From: Desulfuromonas sp.
Lineage (GTDB): Bacteria; Desulfobacterota; Desulfuromonadia; Desulfuromonadales; Geothermobacteraceae
DNA length: 45,691 bases
Reading direction: 5' to 3'
NCBI GenBank assembly: GCA_002868905.1
Contig: PKUA01000084.1
Location: 1-45,691 of the forward strand
The position numbers were made by a program, and so were the translations under genes. Positions 32,239-41,455 of the stretch are shown one piece after another (positions within the stretch are counted from its first letter, which is position 1; every line of letters starts with the position of its first letter). Under the pieces are notes generated by a model. It saw only the letters and a program-made list of their open reading frames with translations, was not told the DNA's origin and did not search any database.

Positions 32239-33154
32239 GCCTGCTCGCCGGCGGGTTGGTAACGGCGGACCGGCAGGGTAAGAATCAACAGTCCGGAAAG
32301 AATCAGCAGCAGGCCACCCCAGGCCGGGGCGGGGAGGCGCTCACCGACGACCAGGACGCCGAGGACGGCCGCCGTCATCGGCTCGGCCAGCGACAGGGTG
32401 ACCGCGGTCGCCACCTTGACGGTCTGCAACCCGCGGGCGAAGAGCCAGTACGACAGGGCCATGGTGAAAAGCCCGAGATGGAGGACGACGAGAATGCTGC
32501 GCGGCTGGGCCAGCCAGGCGAGGTCGCGCCCGAACGCGGTCGGGAGCAGCAACAGCGCGCCGACGCAGACGACCAGGGCCATGACCGTGTTCGGTGACCT
32601 GTCCTCGAGCATCCCCTTGATCACCAGGGTGTAGGCGGCATAGGATGCCCCGGCCCCAACCGCCAGGAACAGGCCGATGAGGTTGATTTCGACGTCACCC
32701 TGTTGTCCGGCAAGGCCGAGCACGGCACAGCCGATTATCGCGAGGGCTGTCGCGCCACCCCAGCGTCGTCCCGGTTGCTCTCCCCGGAAAAAATAGCCGA
32801 GCAGGCCGCCGGCGATCGGGGCACTACCGATCCCGACAATGGTTCCGATCGCAACCCCGGTTTTGGCGACCGCGGCAAAAAAACAGAGCTGATACGACGC
32901 CGTGAAACCGGCGGCAAGAAAGGTCTGCTTCCAGGGCCAGTCGCTTAATCCTCTCAGTTCTCCCCGGCAGATAGCCAGCAGCAGCAACGCGATCCCGCCG
33001 ATCAGCAGCCGGGCGGCCCCGATCACCGCCGGATCGAAGCCATCGGCGGCAAACGTCTGTGCCGTCCCGGTACTGCCCCAGAGCAGCGCCGCCCCGAGTA
33101 TGAACCAGGCTCCCTGGTTCCGATCTGCTTGCATAGGATTGGTTGTCTCCGCCA

Positions 33155-33155
<1 letters not shown>
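32235..33155 (-). CDS. EamA-family (DMT) exporter, first of tandem pair
   Basis: A 306-residue protein with two EamA repeats (FILGAALLWGSTGTAQTFA, ALLLLPTAFG, and LSLAEPMTAAVLGVLVVGERLPAPAWGGLLLILSGLLIL). The chosen start ATG 33155 overlaps the livF stop codon (TGATG), so it is read directly from the liv operon. The sequence is clearly diverged from the downstream EamA protein, so this is not a recent duplication. Export of an amino acid or related metabolite is likely from context but unproven. Confidence 0.9.
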
Positions 33156-33863
<708 letters not shown>

Positions 33864-33880
<17 letters not shown>

Positions 33881-34643
33881 GCTCGCTTCCGAGGTAGGCC
33901 TCGATCACATCCGGGTGTTCCTGAATCTCGTCCGGGGTTCCTTCGGCGATCTTTTTGCCAAAGTTGAGCACGGTCAGGTAGTCGGTTGCCTCCATCACCA
34001 TGTCCATGTCGTGTTCGATCAGCAATACTGTTACTCCCTGCTCGCGAATCCTGAAGATCGTTTGCAGCAGTTCAAGGGTCTCCTTGTCGTTGAGACCGGC
34101 CGCCGGTTCGTCAAGGATCAGCAGAGTCGGCTCCACCGCCATCGCCCGGGCCATTTCGACCCGGCGTTGAATGCCGTAGGGGAGGGAGTTGGTCGGTGTC
34201 GCGGCAAACTCGGAGAGGTTGAAAAAGTCGAGTTGCTGCTCGACTCTCTTCCAGTTCTCGCGTTCGTCACGGCGGGACGCGGGCGTATGGACGATCCCGT
34301 GCCACCAGCGCTGGCGGCTCTTGATGTGACGGCCGCTCATGATGTTTTCGGCAACGCTCATTTCACTGAACAGCCGGATGGTCTGGAACGTCCGAACGAT
34401 GCCGCGCCTGACGATCTGGTAAGGAGTCATGCCGCGAATCTCCTTGCCGCGCCAGTTGATCGAGCCCTCTTCCGATTTGTAGATACCGGTGATGCAGTTG
34501 AAGACGGTGGTCTTGCCGGCGCCATTGGGACCGATCACCCCGTAGATCTGTCCCTCTTCGACCTTCAAGGTTAGGTCGTCGACTGCCGTCAGCCCGCCGA
34601 AACGCTTGGTCACACCGTTCAGAATCAGTTCGTTACGTGCCAT
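33864..34643 (-). CDS. livG: Branched-chain amino acid ABC transporter ATPase LivG
   Basis: A 259-residue ABC ATPase: Walker A VIGPNGAGKTTVFNCITG, LivG-type RTFQTIRLFSEMSVAENIMSG, signature-like region LPYGIQRRVEMARAMA (a diverged LSGGQ, as is common in LivG), Walker B LLILDEPAAGLN, and LLIEHDMDMVME. It forms the ATPase heterodimer with LivF. It overlaps livM by 11 bases. Confidence 0.96.
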
Positions 34644-35589
34644 GATTCGACTCCTTGATCAGGAACTTTGGGATCCGGCCGAAACGGGCAGGCCAGATGC
34701 CGCGGGGGCGCAGAACCATCGCCAGAATCATGGCAAAACCGAAAATGAAAAACCTCCATGTGGCGAACTCCCGGAAAATTTCCGGCAGAACGAACATCAC
34801 GAATACCCCGATCAGAATCCCCGGAACCGAGGAGCCGCCGACGATCACGATGCTGAAGAAGAGTACCGATTGAATGAAATTGAATCCCTCCGGGCTGACC
34901 GCCGAATACTGGGTGGCGTAGACGGTCCCGGCCATTCCGGCGATCCCGGCGCTGAGGGCAAAAGCGAAAATCTTGTAAAACCGGCTGTTGATGCCGATGC
35001 TCTCGGCGGCCAACTGGTCTTCGCGCAGATAATGCAGTGCTCTTCCGGCTCTGCTGGCGTCGAGATTGTGCATGATCCAGAGGGTTGCCAGGAGAATGGC
35101 GAAAGCAAAGTAGTAGACGGATAGCTGGCTGAGAAAGGTCGTCCCGAAGAGACTCAGGGAGTCGAGACCGAAGATGCCGTTCGGCCCGCCGGTTATGCCG
35201 CCGAGATTGTTCTGCACGACCTGGACGAAAACGATGTTGAAACCGATGGTTGTCACCAGCAGGTAATCACCGCGCAAGTGCACGATCGGTCCGGCCAGCA
35301 AAACGCCGAACAGGGCCGGCACCAGGATCGCCACCGGGATGGTCGCCAGGATCGGCCAGCCGTAGGTCGAGTTGAGAATCGCCGTCGCATAGGCTCCCAT
35401 GCCGAAAAACAGTGCCTGCCCCATGTTGAACATGCCGCACTTGCCGAGCACGATGTCCTGGGAGAGGGCGACGATGGTGAAGATCAGGAAGGTGATGGCG
35501 ACCGCTTGCCAGCGCGAATTGAGCAGGTTCGGCAGGATGGCCATGACGGCAATGAACAGAATGTATCCGTAGCGCTGTATCTGCTGCAT
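34633..35589 (-). CDS. livM: Branched-chain amino acid ABC transporter permease LivM
   Basis: Start ATG 35589 (MQQIQRYGYI) overlaps the livH stop (TGATG); the longer frame lies inside livH. About 318 residues with some eight to ten hydrophobic segments and LivM motifs: ALSQDIVLGKCGMFNMGQALFFGMGAYATAIL, GDYLLVTTIGFNIVFVQ, GGPNGIFGL, and FALSAGIAGMAGTVYATQYSAVSPEGFNF. It forms the membrane channel with LivH. Confidence 0.95.
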   Translation of the reverse strand: MQQIQRYGYILFIAVMAILPNLLNSRWQAVAITFLIFTIVALSQDIVLGKCGMFNMGQALFFGMGAYATAILNSTYGWPILATIPVAILVPALFGVLLAGPIVHLRGDYLLVTTIGFNIVFVQVVQNNLGGITGGPNGIFGLDSLSLFGTTFLSQLSVYYFAFAILLATLWIMHNLDASRAGRALHYLREDQLAAESIGINSRFYKIFAFALSAGIAGMAGTVYATQYSAVSPEGFNFIQSVLFFSIVIVGGSSVPGILIGVFVMFVLPEIFREFATWRFFIFGFAMILAMVLRPRGIWPARFGRIPKFLIKESNHGT

Positions 35590-36485
35590 CAGACTTTCTC
35601 CGCGACACGTTCGCCGAGAATCCCGGTCGGACGAATAACGAGGATGGCGATCAGAAGGATAAAGGTGAAGGCATCTGCCCAGGTGCTGGAAATGTAGCCG
35701 GCGATGAAGGCGTTGAACAGACCGAGCAGCATGCCGCCGAGCATGGCACCGGGAATATTGCCGATGCCGCCGATGATCGCCGCGACGAAGGCGTAAAGGC
35801 CGTACTGCCACCCCATGTTAAAGGTGATCCCGCGATAGTAGAGGCCGATAAAGAGGCCGCCGACGGCCCCGAGGGAGGAACCGATAATGAAAATCAGGGC
35901 AATGACCCGGTTGACGTTGATCCCCATCAGCCTTGCCGCATCCTGGTCGATCGAACTGGCCCGGATGGCGGCTCCCATGCGGGTCTTTTCGATGAACAGG
36001 TAGAGCGCGACCATCAACACCAGGGACAGGAGCAGGATCACCACCTGGATCAGGCTGATGACGACATTGCCCAGGTTCCAGTAAACCTGCGGGACGAGTT
36101 CGGGAAATATCCGCATTTGCGGTCCCCAGACCAGCATGATCCCGTTCTGGATCATCAGGCTGGCGCCGAGGGCCGAAACGACCGCCGACAGGCGAGGGGC
36201 GGTGCGCAAAGGTCGATAGGCCAAACGTTCCAGGACGACGCCGATGCAGGCCATGACAATGGCCGTCAGCAGAAAGATCATGATGACGGCGCCGAGGGAC
36301 GTCGCCTCTCCCATGATCTGGGTATAGACGGTCAGGCCGACAAACGCCGCCGCGGCGACCATGTCGCCATGGGCAAAATTGATCAACCGCATGACCCCGT
36401 AGACCATGGTGTAGCCGAGCGCCACCAGGGCGAACATGCTGCCGATGGTCAGGCCGTTGGCCAGCTGTTGAAGAAAAATATCCAT
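35589..36485 (-). CDS. livH: Branched-chain amino acid ABC transporter permease LivH
   Basis: Start ATG 36485 (MDIFLQQLANGLTIG) gives 298 residues; the frame extends to 36674 but across the intergenic hairpin. LivH motifs: GSMFALVALGYTMVYGVMRLINFAHGDMVA, AYRPLRTAPRLSAVVSALGASL, and IDQDAARLMGINVNRVIALIFIIGSSLGAVGGLF. It is a multi-spanning inner-membrane permease. It is separated from livK by a 219-base gap containing a strong hairpin. Confidence 0.95.
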   Translation of the reverse strand: MDIFLQQLANGLTIGSMFALVALGYTMVYGVMRLINFAHGDMVAAAAFVGLTVYTQIMGEATSLGAVIMIFLLTAIVMACIGVVLERLAYRPLRTAPRLSAVVSALGASLMIQNGIMLVWGPQMRIFPELVPQVYWNLGNVVISLIQVVILLLSLVLMVALYLFIEKTRMGAAIRASSIDQDAARLMGINVNRVIALIFIIGSSLGAVGGLFIGLYYRGITFNMGWQYGLYAFVAAIIGGIGNIPGAMLGGMLLGLFNAFIAGYISSTWADAFTFILLIAILVIRPTGILGERVAEKV

Positions 36486-36604
36486 GAAAATGCTCCCGCT
36501 GTTTCGTCCCTGTCTACCAGATGCCGGGAAAAGGGGCAATCCCTCCTGTTGCGTTTGCGATTGGTTTCCGGTGGAATCCGGTATGGTCCAATCCGAAAAC
36601 CGGT

Positions 36605-36637
36605 TCGTGCCCACCCGGAAAGTCCGAGTGGGCACGA
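36605..36637 (-). terminator. Strong hairpin between livK and livH
   Basis: Perfect 10-bp arms TCGTGCCCAC and GTGGGCACGA, extended inward by CGGA/TCCG after one mismatch, enclose an AAG loop. No T-run follows. A partial attenuator or mRNA-end stabiliser would give more binding protein than permease. Confidence 0.6.
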
Positions 36638-36704
36638 GAACAGGAAAAGGGGCGGAGGCTTGCCTGACTGGCACTCCCCGCCCCGAGGATGTTGTCCAGA
36701 GATC

Positions 36705-37832
36705 TTATTGCGCGTGAGCGACCTTGTATTTTCCGTCAGCCTGGATTTCGAAGGTCATGTAGCTGCTGCCGATACGGTTGCCGTCCTTGGCGAACTGCAG
36801 CGGTCCGGTAATTCCCGGGATCGGTTGCTTCATGTTCATCAGGTAGTCAGCCGCTTTTTTGGTGTCGAAGCTCTTGTTCTGCTCCATGGCATGGATGAAG
36901 GCCCGCATGCCATCCGCGTTCATGATAGTCCAGATCGAGGGGGGGAGGGATCCGTACTTGGCCTTGTAGTCCGCCAGGAAGTTCTTGGCGACTTCGTAAG
37001 GGAGCATCTCCGGGGTCGGGACGTTGATGATGTAGGCTCCTTTGGCAGCCGATCCGGCCAGTTTGACAAAGTCGGGGTTGTCGTTGGCGTCGCCACCGAT
37101 GAAGTCGGCCTTGATGCCGAGAGCGACCTGCTGCTGGCGGATCAGCCCACCGTCGGTGTAGTAGCCGGCGTAGAAGATGGCGTCCGGGTTTTTCGATTTG
37201 ATCCCGGTCAGGACCGGGGTAAAGTTCTGTGAGTCAGCCTTGACCTTCTCCCGGGCGACGACATTGCCGCCCTGCTTTTTGATCGCGGCTTCGACGGCAT
37301 TGCCGAGGCCGTCTGCATAGCTGGAGAAGTCAGAAATGACGACGATACGTTTGTATTTCTTGACGTTGACCATGTAGTCAGCAGCGAATTCGGCTTCGGC
37401 ACTGTTCGGGAACGAATTGCGGAAGAAGGTCCAATAACCATGCTCGGTCAGGCTGTCGGCGGTGCCGTCGGAGGTTTGCAACACGCCGGCGTTGAAATAG
37501 GTCTTCTGGGCCGCTTCGGCGCAAGTCGAAGTGTAGGAGCCGATCACCATTGAGACGCCCTGGTTGACCAGTTCCTTGGCGCAGATCGCTGCGGCCATGG
37601 CGGTGCCTTGGTCGTCGCAGGGGATGATTTCGATCTTCTTGCCCATGACGCCGCCCTTGGCATTGATCTGCTCGGCCAACAGGCGGGCCGAGTTTTCGAT
37701 TCCCTGACCTTCGTTGGCGTAACTTCCCGTGATCGGGGCCTGAACGCCGACCTTCAGGGTGTCGGCCAGAGCCGGGGTGGCGCAAAGTGCTACCGCCAAT
37801 AATGCAACAGTCATCTTGAACAGCTTCTGCAT
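36705..37832 (-). CDS. livK: Branched-chain amino acid ABC transporter substrate-binding protein
   Basis: A 375-residue periplasmic-binding protein of type I. The signal peptide MQKLFKMTVALLAVALCATPALA is followed by the mature start DTLKVGVQAPITGSYANEGQGI. Family motifs include AAAICAKELVNQGVSMVIGSYTSTCAEAAQ and FYAGYYTDGGLIRQQQVALGI. AAGGAGG lies 6 bases before the ATG. It would capture leucine, isoleucine, valine or related compounds for LivHMGF; actual specificity cannot be read from sequence. Confidence 0.94.
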   Translation of the reverse strand: MQKLFKMTVALLAVALCATPALADTLKVGVQAPITGSYANEGQGIENSARLLAEQINAKGGVMGKKIEIIPCDDQGTAMAAAICAKELVNQGVSMVIGSYTSTCAEAAQKTYFNAGVLQTSDGTADSLTEHGYWTFFRNSFPNSAEAEFAADYMVNVKKYKRIVVISDFSSYADGLGNAVEAAIKKQGGNVVAREKVKADSQNFTPVLTGIKSKNPDAIFYAGYYTDGGLIRQQQVALGIKADFIGGDANDNPDFVKLAGSAAKGAYIINVPTPEMLPYEVAKNFLADYKAKYGSLPPSIWTIMNADGMRAFIHAMEQNKSFDTKKAADYLMNMKQPIPGITGPLQFAKDGNRIGSSYMTFEIQADGKYKVAHAQ

Positions 37833-38032
37833 CTGGTGCCTCCTTGTCGAATGGGATATTAAGTCGCCAGGAATTTGTTTGCTGGCTCCAAACGTGGGTT
37901 TGCCTGGGCGATACTACAATTTTTTGCTTTCAGTTTCCAGCGTCAAATAAGGGCAGGTTGATTGGTAAGTCAACTTTCATAGGGAATCCTGCTGAGAATT
38001 GCTCTGGACTCCTTGGCCCGCAGAATGCCGAA

Positions 38033-38908
38033 TCAGGACCCCAGCATGATCAGGGCGACCCCCACGACCATCAGGGCCGCACCGAACAGGCGCTGTTTCA
38101 AGTCCTCCTCGCCGAACAGCAGGTAACCGTAGAGGACCCCGAACAGCAGGCTCAAGCGCTTAACCGAAATCATGTAGGCGACCTCGACCAGGTTGACCGC
38201 CACCATGTGACTCATGATCATCAGCCCGAACAGGATGCCCGGGAGCATGGTCGCCTTCAACGTTCCCTTCTCCGATCCGATTCGTCGGTTGCGGTGCAGG
38301 CGCCAGAAGGCGTAGGGGGTCATCAGGATAGCGAGCAGGGGAAAATAGAAAGCGGCAAAGGCAACCGGCGAAGAGGCGGTGATCGCTTGCTTGCTCAGGG
38401 TCGAGGTGAAGCTGTAGAGCAGGGCCACGCCAATCATGCAGAGGGAACCAGGTTCCCGGCCAATTTTCCTGAAAGGAGCGAGCAGTCCGTGGCGCAGGCT
38501 GCCGAGATGAAGCGAATAGCCGCCGATGGCGATCAGCGCCACACCGAATCCGCCAGTTAGTGAGAGGGACTCTCCGAGCAACAGGGTCGGCACCACCAGC
38601 AGGAAGACCGGCGTCAGTGATAAGAACGGCACCGTCAGGCTGAGCGGAGAAAGCTTGAGCGCCTTGACGTAGAGCAGCAAGGCAGCCAATTCGAGTGGCA
38701 AGGCGAGTAGCGTAGGGGTAAAGAATTCCACGCCGTGCAACGGTGCCGGAAATATGAAATAGAGCGGAATGATAATCGGCAGGGCCCAGAGCAGGCGGAA
38801 CCAGGCGACCAGGTAGTCGTCATGCCCAGAGCCGAGCACCCTTTTGACCAGGGCGTCGCTGGTCGCCAGAGCCAGGGCACAGAACAGGGAGAGGGGGAAC
38901 CAGAGCAT
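38033..38908 (-). CDS. EamA-family (DMT) transporter
   Basis: The start chosen is ATG 38908 (MLWFPLSLFCALALATSDALV); an upstream TTG at 38950 would prepend a basic stretch. About 291 residues with ten hydrophobic segments in two EamA repeats (ALATSDALVKRVLGSG, LLAIL and VAVNLVEVAYMISVKRLSLLFGVLYGYLLFGEEDLKQRLFGAALMVVG). The GEEDLKQRLFG turn is typical of the family. It lies upstream of livK on the same strand but is separated by about 200 bases. Substrate unknown. Confidence 0.88.
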   Translation of the reverse strand: MLWFPLSLFCALALATSDALVKRVLGSGHDDYLVAWFRLLWALPIIIPLYFIFPAPLHGVEFFTPTLLALPLELAALLLYVKALKLSPLSLTVPFLSLTPVFLLVVPTLLLGESLSLTGGFGVALIAIGGYSLHLGSLRHGLLAPFRKIGREPGSLCMIGVALLYSFTSTLSKQAITASSPVAFAAFYFPLLAILMTPYAFWRLHRNRRIGSEKGTLKATMLPGILFGLMIMSHMVAVNLVEVAYMISVKRLSLLFGVLYGYLLFGEEDLKQRLFGAALMVVGVALIMLGS

Positions 38909-39284
38909 GGCGTGCGGTCTCGGGAAAAACGATCTGCCGGCTTTGACCAAATCTAAGGGCGCGAAAACGCCGTCACGGTTACCAACAACACCGGGCGAAG
39001 TTCAATGTAGTCGAAACCTCCGGGCAAGTCAAAGCAGAGTGGAGTCTCTTGCCGACGGTTGGAAATCGCCCGTTCTCGACCGGCATGAATAGTGTGGAAA
39101 CCCGCATCGCGGCGCTGACTGGACGGGATATCTTACAGGCCTATGATTCCGTTCAATATCTGGTAGCTTATTAGAAAGGACCTTGAGAATTAATCTTGGT
39201 GGACTTCTCCCGGAATGAGACGTGATCCCTGGGGATTTGGGCCAAGACGGATCGGAATATTCCTGGTAGGAGAGGCGATTTTTC
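38909..39284. other. Intergenic region between divergent EamA and histidine kinase genes
   Basis: No gene was recognised in this 376-base gap. It must contain both divergent promoters. The only clear element is the ribosome site GGAGAGG about 9 bases before ATG 39285. No riboswitch-like fold or terminator was apparent. Confidence 0.5.
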
Positions 39285-40421
39285 ATGCCAGTTAACGAAA
39301 AAAAAGAAGCGGGCGAATCAGGTCACACCCCCTCACGTCTTCAGCATGAACTCTTTGCCGAAGGGGTTGTGTCGCGCCAGGTGCTTGACGCCGTTCCGAG
39401 TCCGATCCTGATTATCGACCCTCACTGGCGGATCATTTATGCAAACAAGGCGATCTTGTCCCTGGTGGACCAGTCCAATGCCGGGGCGGGCTCAGGCCTG
39501 ATGGAGGGGGAGGCTTTTCACTGCGTCCATGCCCGGAACAAAAAGAGTGATGATCAGGAATATGCCAGTTGCCAGGTCTGCGGCATCGCCCGGGTTTTGT
39601 CGCGTTCTCTCAACGGAGAGGAGACCTGTGAAGATTGCCAGTTGAATTGTGACCTCGGCGGCAAGGGGTCGAACCTGAGCCTGCGCGTCGGGGCAACCCC
39701 GTTGACCTTTCATGGTGAACATTTTTCCATTCTCAGTCTGGTGGATCTCAGTGACAAACAGAGAAGAAAAATGCTCGAAAATGCCTGTTTCCATGACCTG
39801 TTGAATACCCTGACCAGCATTCGGGGGGTGCTCTCCGTCATGAAGGATGGCACGGTCGAGAACGATCTTGAGATATGTGACCTGTTGGAGCGGATGACGC
39901 AGAATTCCATCGACGAGATCACCTCGCTCCGTTTGCTGGAGAAAGTTCGGCAGAAGGAGATCAAGCCAAACCTGGTTTCGGTCGATATCCCGGACTTGTT
40001 GAACCTGGTCCGGCAAAGTTTTTTGCTGCATCCGGCTGCCGAAGGCAAATCCCTGGAACTTGCTGAAGAATTGGCGAACCGGATCGTCAACAGTGATCGG
40101 CAATTGCTGCAGCGGGTGGTTGGCAACATGATCGTCAACGCCCTTGAGGCGACCGATTGTGGCGGGACAGTGACCATGGGAGCGCGGGCGGATGATGGCC
40201 ACGTGACGATCTGGGTTCACAATGAAGGCCAGATCCCGCTCGATATCCAGGCCCAGATTTTCCGGGGCGATTGTTCCTCGAAAGGGCACGGTCGAGGCAT
40301 CGGCACCTACAGCATCAAGCTTCTCAGCTCGATCCTTGGTGGAGATGCCCGGTTCATGAGTAATCCGAAGGATGGAACGGTTTTTTCAGTCTCGATTCCC
40401 CTGCAACCAAGTCCCCCATAA
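39285..40421 (+). CDS. PAS-domain sensor histidine kinase with cysteine-rich PAS segment
   Basis: A 378-residue soluble kinase. A PAS domain (VLDAVPSPILIIDPHWRIIYANKAIL) contains an unusual insertion with paired cysteines (FHCVHAR, CQVCGIARVL, CEDCQLNC). The phosphoacceptor region reads FHDLLNTLTSIRGVLS. The ATPase domain has N box NMIVNALEATD, a diverged D/G1 region and RGIGTYSIKLLSSILGG. There is no membrane segment, so it senses a cytosolic signal; the cysteines could bind a metal, heme or Fe-S centre, or sense redox. A PilZ protein with a pseudo-receiver follows after 214 bases, but that protein lacks the phosphoacceptor, so the cognate regulator is probably elsewhere. Confidence 0.85.
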   Translation: MPVNEKKEAGESGHTPSRLQHELFAEGVVSRQVLDAVPSPILIIDPHWRIIYANKAILSLVDQSNAGAGSGLMEGEAFHCVHARNKKSDDQEYASCQVCGIARVLSRSLNGEETCEDCQLNCDLGGKGSNLSLRVGATPLTFHGEHFSILSLVDLSDKQRRKMLENACFHDLLNTLTSIRGVLSVMKDGTVENDLEICDLLERMTQNSIDEITSLRLLEKVRQKEIKPNLVSVDIPDLLNLVRQSFLLHPAAEGKSLELAEELANRIVNSDRQLLQRVVGNMIVNALEATDCGGTVTMGARADDGHVTIWVHNEGQIPLDIQAQIFRGDCSSKGHGRGIGTYSIKLLSSILGGDARFMSNPKDGTVFSVSIPLQPSPP

Positions 40422-40635
40422 TTGTTAAAGTCAGAACGGACTCTGCCAGTGTTTTTGGATTCATTCCCCATCTTGGCGAGGGGATACCGGGCCTGAGGCT
40501 GTTATTCGTGCCCAGAACAGCTCGCCTCGAACCATCACGCCATTCCATCTGAAATGAACTTTCTGCCCCATGACCCAAAACATTAGGTTGGTCTATGGTA
40601 TTTTCTAAGAAAGCGCATTTCATTGGAGGGGAGCG

Positions 40636-41352
40636 ATGGGAAAGAATAATAAAATCCTGATTTCCGATGATGTTGAGCTGTTTATGGAAATCGAGCGGAA
40701 TTTCCTTCAATGCAATGATGTCGAGTTGCTGGTCGCGAGTGATGGTTTCAAAGTGCTCACTATGGCCAGGGAATACTCGCCGCGGATTATTTTTCTGGGG
40801 GAGACATTGTCGGGTTTGTCAGGACCCGAATGTTGTCGTGTCATCAAGAACGATCCTGCCCTGGTGAAAACCACTGCCGTCATGGTTGTGAGCTCCGACG
40901 ATGAGGAACTCGCCGAAATGTGTTGGGCTGCCGGTTGTGACGAGATTCTTGCCAAGCCGTTTGATCATCAAAAGCTTGTCGAATTGATTGCCCGGAATAT
41001 CGAGGCCACAGTATGTAACCGGCAACGGTTTAAGGCACGAATAAAGATTTTTTACGGGCCTGCGCCGCAAACCCTCCTGTCCGAATATTCCGTCGATTTG
41101 AGCCCCGAAGGGCTCTATGTCAAAACCGATTTTCCTCTCCAGGCTGATGAGATTTTGGCGCTACGTATTTCCCTGCCAGGCCAGGACGATATAACCTGTA
41201 ACGTCAGGGTCGCCTGGGTCAATCAAAAACAGAATCCCCTGAAACCCAGTTTGCCCCACGGTGTTGGACTCCAGTTTGTCGATTTGCCGGAAGCAGAGAT
41301 GGAGATCATCGCCAGGTTTTTAGAGAAGGATGGTTTGGAGCCATCTTGGTGA
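40636..41352 (+). CDS. Pseudo-receiver domain fused to a PilZ domain
   Basis: A 238-residue protein. The N-terminal receiver fold has the acidic pair (ILISDDVEL) and the conserved Lys (EILAKPFD), but the phosphoacceptor position reads IIFLGETLSG, with Gly (GGG codon) where Asp is expected, so normal phosphorylation is ruled out. The C-terminal PilZ domain keeps both c-di-GMP motifs: RFKAR (RxxxR) and DLSPEG (DxSxxG), followed by VRVAWVNQ and GVGLQFVDL. The predicted role is a c-di-GMP effector working by protein contact. GGAGGGGAG precedes the ATG. Confidence 0.85.
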   Translation: MGKNNKILISDDVELFMEIERNFLQCNDVELLVASDGFKVLTMAREYSPRIIFLGETLSGLSGPECCRVIKNDPALVKTTAVMVVSSDDEELAEMCWAAGCDEILAKPFDHQKLVELIARNIEATVCNRQRFKARIKIFYGPAPQTLLSEYSVDLSPEGLYVKTDFPLQADEILALRISLPGQDDITCNVRVAWVNQKQNPLKPSLPHGVGLQFVDLPEAEMEIIARFLEKDGLEPSW

Positions 41353-41391
41353 CAACCGTTTGGGAAATATCGACCTTCCTGGCCGGGCGAC

Positions 41392-41420
41392 AAAAAATGC
41401 CCCGGTGTTGCCACCGGGGC
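41392..41420 (-). terminator. Rho-independent terminator of the lldG-lldFE operon
   Basis: Arms GCCCCGGTG and CACCGGGGC with a 4-base loop are followed, on the minus strand, by ATTTTTT. It lies 36 bases after the lldFE stop codon and also faces the convergent PilZ gene. Confidence 0.88.
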
Positions 41421-41455
41421 CATGGAGAGTAGTCGTCTGAGGAGAGGAGTGACAA

